Source: an uncultured Campylobacter sp. (GTDB taxonomy: Bacteria; Campylobacterota; Campylobacteria; Campylobacterales; Campylobacteraceae). Taken from it: a stretch of 27,057 nt of DNA. Within the stretch, counting starts at the first letter, position 1. Each line of letters begins with the position of its first letter. Shown here piece by piece: positions 24,976 through 27,057 of the stretch. Both the position numbers and the translations under genes were made by a program. The notes below the pieces were generated by a model. The model saw only the letters and a list, made by a program, of their open reading frames with translations, was not told the origin of the DNA and searched no databases. The stretch is taken from contig NZ_CAKZTI010000034.1 of the NCBI RefSeq assembly GCF_937921625.1, positions 1-27,057 on the forward strand. The letters run 5' to 3'.

Positions 24976-26453
24976 AAAAATCGCTATTTGGCTACGGGCT
25001 TACGACCAGAGCGATCGCCGAGCACTGCCAAAAAGGCGGCTGCTGGGAGATCTACGACGATAAATTTGAAATTTCTTCGGGCGCGCCGAAGCTGGACGAG
25101 TTCGGTAACGCGCTTTTAAACCCGAGCGAGTTCGATCCCGCCGCAAGCGAGCTTGAAATCCCAAGTCCAGGCTTTCCGCCGCATCACGAGCTGGTGCGAA
25201 AGGCACAGAATTTAATCAGCGAATACGATTATTTCAGCGATTACAAAGGCCTTAAAATTTGGATCAGCGGCACGAACGGCAAGACGACGACGACGAAGAT
25301 GACGCAGCACTTGTTAGAGCGATACGGCTCGCAAATGGGCGGCAACGTGGGCGTTCCACTCGCAAAGCTTGATAAAAGTGCCAAAATTTGGGTGCTGGAG
25401 ACGAGCTCGTTTACGCTGCACTACACCAAACACGCGCGCCCCGACATCTACGTGCTGCTTGCGATCACGCCCGATCATCTTAGCTGGCACGGCGATTTCG
25501 CGGAGTATGAGCGCGCTAAACTCTCGCCGCTGCTAGCGATGCGCGAAGGCTCCGTGGCGCTGATCCCGCGCGCCTACGAAAGCTCCGCCGCCGCGCAAAA
25601 CAGCCTTGCTCGCGTGATCTGTTACGAGGACGAAGCGGATCTGGCGCAAAAATTCGGCATCGATTTAGGCGAAATAAAATTCCGCACGCCGTTTTTGATA
25701 GACGCGCTTTTGGCGCTGTGCGTGGAGAAAATTTTATTCGACAGATGCGACGCCATGCGACTAAACGACTTCGTGATCGAAGGCAATAAGCTAGAGGAGT
25801 TTACCGACGCGCGCGGCAGGATCTGGGTCAATGACACGAAGGCTACCAATATCGATGCGTGCGCGCAGGCGCTGAAGCGATACGCGGGGCGCAAAATACA
25901 TCTGATCCTTGGCGGCGACGATAAAGGCGTGGATCTGCACCCGCTTTTTGCGGAGTTTAAAAAATACGATCTGCAAATTTACGCAATCGGCTCAAATACC
26001 GATAAAATCGTGCGTTTGTGCGACGAATACAAACTTCCTTGCGTGCGCTGCGAAATTTTACAAACGGCGGTGAGCGAAATTTCGAAGCGGTACCGAGGCG
26101 CGGATTTTGAAAAAAGCGACGCAGGCGAATTGAAAGTACAAAATTTAAGCGCGAATAGCAGGTGTGGCGGCGACAGCAAGGCAAAAGAAAGCGCAAAGAT
26201 AGGCGAAAATACGCTGCAAAAAGGCGGCGGCTCATCTGCCGCAAGCGACAACGCCTCTTCGCCGAAACGCCGCACAAACGACGGTGGAACTCGGAATTCG
26301 CAGAATTCTAAAAATTTCGAAAATTTTAAAAATTCCATACATTCTGCGAGCGAAATAGCGCTACTAAGCCCTGCTTGTGCGAGTTTGGATCAGTTTAAAA
26401 GCTACGCTGAACGCGGCGAGCTATTTAAAAAACAAGTCGCACAACTCGGATAG
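24972..26453 (+). CDS. murD: UDP-N-acetylmuramoylalanine--D-glutamate ligase with C-terminal insertion
   Basis: A 493-residue MurD, which adds D-Glu to UDP-MurNAc-L-Ala in the cytoplasm. The N-terminal Rossmann-type start is LFGYGLTTRAIA; the ATP-binding SGTNGKTTTTKM is at about 99-110, and DHLSWHG and NDTKATNIDA are further Mur ligase motifs. The C-terminal SPACASLDQFKSYAERGELF is the conserved ADP/D-Glu region. Between the helix ending near residue 371 and ALLSPACAS there is an insertion of about 88 residues (372-459) rich in Ser, Asn, Lys and Gly with no hydrophobic core. Without it the protein would be close to 405 residues, the usual size in this genus. ATG 24972 is preferred over 24951 because GGGGAG precedes it at a normal distance and the Rossmann start fits. 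Confidence 0.93.
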   Translation: MKKSLFGYGLTTRAIAEHCQKGGCWEIYDDKFEISSGAPKLDEFGNALLNPSEFDPAASELEIPSPGFPPHHELVRKAQNLISEYDYFSDYKGLKIWISGTNGKTTTTKMTQHLLERYGSQMGGNVGVPLAKLDKSAKIWVLETSSFTLHYTKHARPDIYVLLAITPDHLSWHGDFAEYERAKLSPLLAMREGSVALIPRAYESSAAAQNSLARVICYEDEADLAQKFGIDLGEIKFRTPFLIDALLALCVEKILFDRCDAMRLNDFVIEGNKLEEFTDARGRIWVNDTKATNIDACAQALKRYAGRKIHLILGGDDKGVDLHPLFAEFKKYDLQIYAIGSNTDKIVRLCDEYKLPCVRCEILQTAVSEISKRYRGADFEKSDAGELKVQNLSANSRCGGDSKAKESAKIGENTLQKGGGSSAASDNASSPKRRTNDGGTRNSQNSKNFENFKNSIHSASEIALLSPACASLDQFKSYAERGELFKKQVAQLG

Positions 26454-27004
26454 ATAAGCATATCAAGTTTAGATGGATCAGGTCGAGCCTTTATTAATAT
26501 ATTTGCAATCGTATTTTAAAATTTCAACGCTTTTGCTGTGCGGATATCTAAATAAATTCAATCCCGAAGCAAACATCCCTATGTCACACTATTAGCCCGA
26601 GCGCGATGTTATAAAGATGCTTCGCCAAGTCAAAATTAAAATTTTGGTGCCAAATTTAACTAATCGCAGTCTGTTGTCCGTTATTGCATGTAAATTTTAA
26701 AGCAATGCTATTTTCTAGTGCGAATTTATCTACTTTGCATAGTCTAAAACCAAGTATACAATTTGCAGAATTGGCTAAATAATATAATTTTTATATCACT
26801 TTGCCTTTTAATTGTTAAGATCGATAGGCCGTTTTGATTATTGCAAATTACTGCATAAGCAATATTTTTATCACTAAAATTTAGAAAATTCCAACTGAGT
26901 AAATTTGGCTATTTTGGAGCGCAACGTACAAAAATCTAGCGAAAATCGAGGATTTTAACCGAGATTTAAGTATTGCATGGCTAAAATTACTTTTCTTTTT
27001 CGGT
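26454..27004. other. AT-rich gene-free region before tRNA-Phe
   Basis: About 550 bases, more AT-rich than the rest of the window, without a supportable gene. It contains a perfect TATAAT (26783-26788) and a TAAAAT (26982-26987) that are both candidate -10 boxes for the tRNA, and a near-perfect inverted repeat AAATTTTGG-TG-CCAAATTT near 26655. No attachment-site repeat of the tRNA could be searched because the tRNA 3' end is outside the window. Confidence 0.5.
26982..26987 (+). promoter_or_regulatory. Candidate -10 box of tRNA-Phe
   Basis: TAAAAT followed by TACTTTTCTTTTTC, 17 bases before the first tRNA base, is at a suitable distance for a tRNA promoter. The perfect TATAAT at 26783 is the alternative and would give a leader of about 210 bases. 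Confidence 0.3.
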
Positions 27005-27057
27005 GGTTGGATAGCTCAGTCGGTAGAGCAGCAGACTGAAAATCTGCGTGTCGGCAG
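27005..27057 (+). tRNA. tRNA-Phe (GAA), 3' end outside window
   Basis: The first 53 bases of a tRNA: acceptor strand GGTTGGA, TA, D-stem GCTC...GAGC with the usual AGTCGGTA loop, anticodon stem GCAGA/TCTGC with loop CTGAAAA (anticodon GAA, Phe), then the variable loop GTGTC and the start of the T-stem GGCAG. All visible stems pair. The T-loop and the 3' acceptor strand are cut by the window edge. Confidence 0.95.

Overview
The window looks like a chromosomal segment of a Campylobacter species (Campylobacterota). The protein families, the RadA/Rho/MraY/MurD/AccA/FabF sequence flavour, the very frequent AAATTTTA-type words and the order gpmI-mraY-murD beside fabG-acpP-fabF-accA all fit that genus. 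By eye the base composition is more GC-rich than C. jejuni, so an oral-type species such as C. gracilis is a reasonable guess, but it was not tested. No phage, insertion sequence, CRISPR array or defence island was seen.

Left part (1-9.0 kb): a truncated unrecognised gene (-), the branched-chain amino acid transporter brnQ (-), the recombination protein radA (+), a multi-pass membrane protein of unknown function (+), three equal-length (268 aa) periplasmic amino-acid-type binding proteins in a row (-) with no permease or ATPase beside them, and ung (-). Middle part (9.0-16.4 kb): a probable frameshifted remnant of a small membrane protein gene, an AT-rich single-pass membrane protein, a DJ-1/PfpI protein, an unknown soluble protein just downstream of thyX, a nitroreductase, and two tandem sodium-dependent (NSS/SNF family) transporters. 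About 1 kb without a gene follows.

Right part (17.4-27.1 kb): a housekeeping block. On the minus strand gpmI, fabG, acpP, fabF, accA and rho follow each other closely and are probably partly co-transcribed; this links fatty acid initiation/elongation (AccA, ACP, FabG, FabF) with glycolysis and termination factor Rho. Divergently, mraY, a 38-codon ORF and murD form a peptidoglycan-precursor unit. A tRNA-Phe gene starts at the right edge and is cut by the window.

The most interesting points are an approximately 88-residue low-complexity insertion in the C-terminal domain of MurD, the small ORF coupled by a 4-base overlap to murD, the orphan binding-protein trio with a conserved CX5C pair and loss of the usual amine-binding Asp in one copy, the decayed small membrane gene at 9.2-9.4 kb, and several perfect inverted repeats at gene ends. 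Coding density is only about 80 percent by my tally. No clearly new multi-gene system was found.
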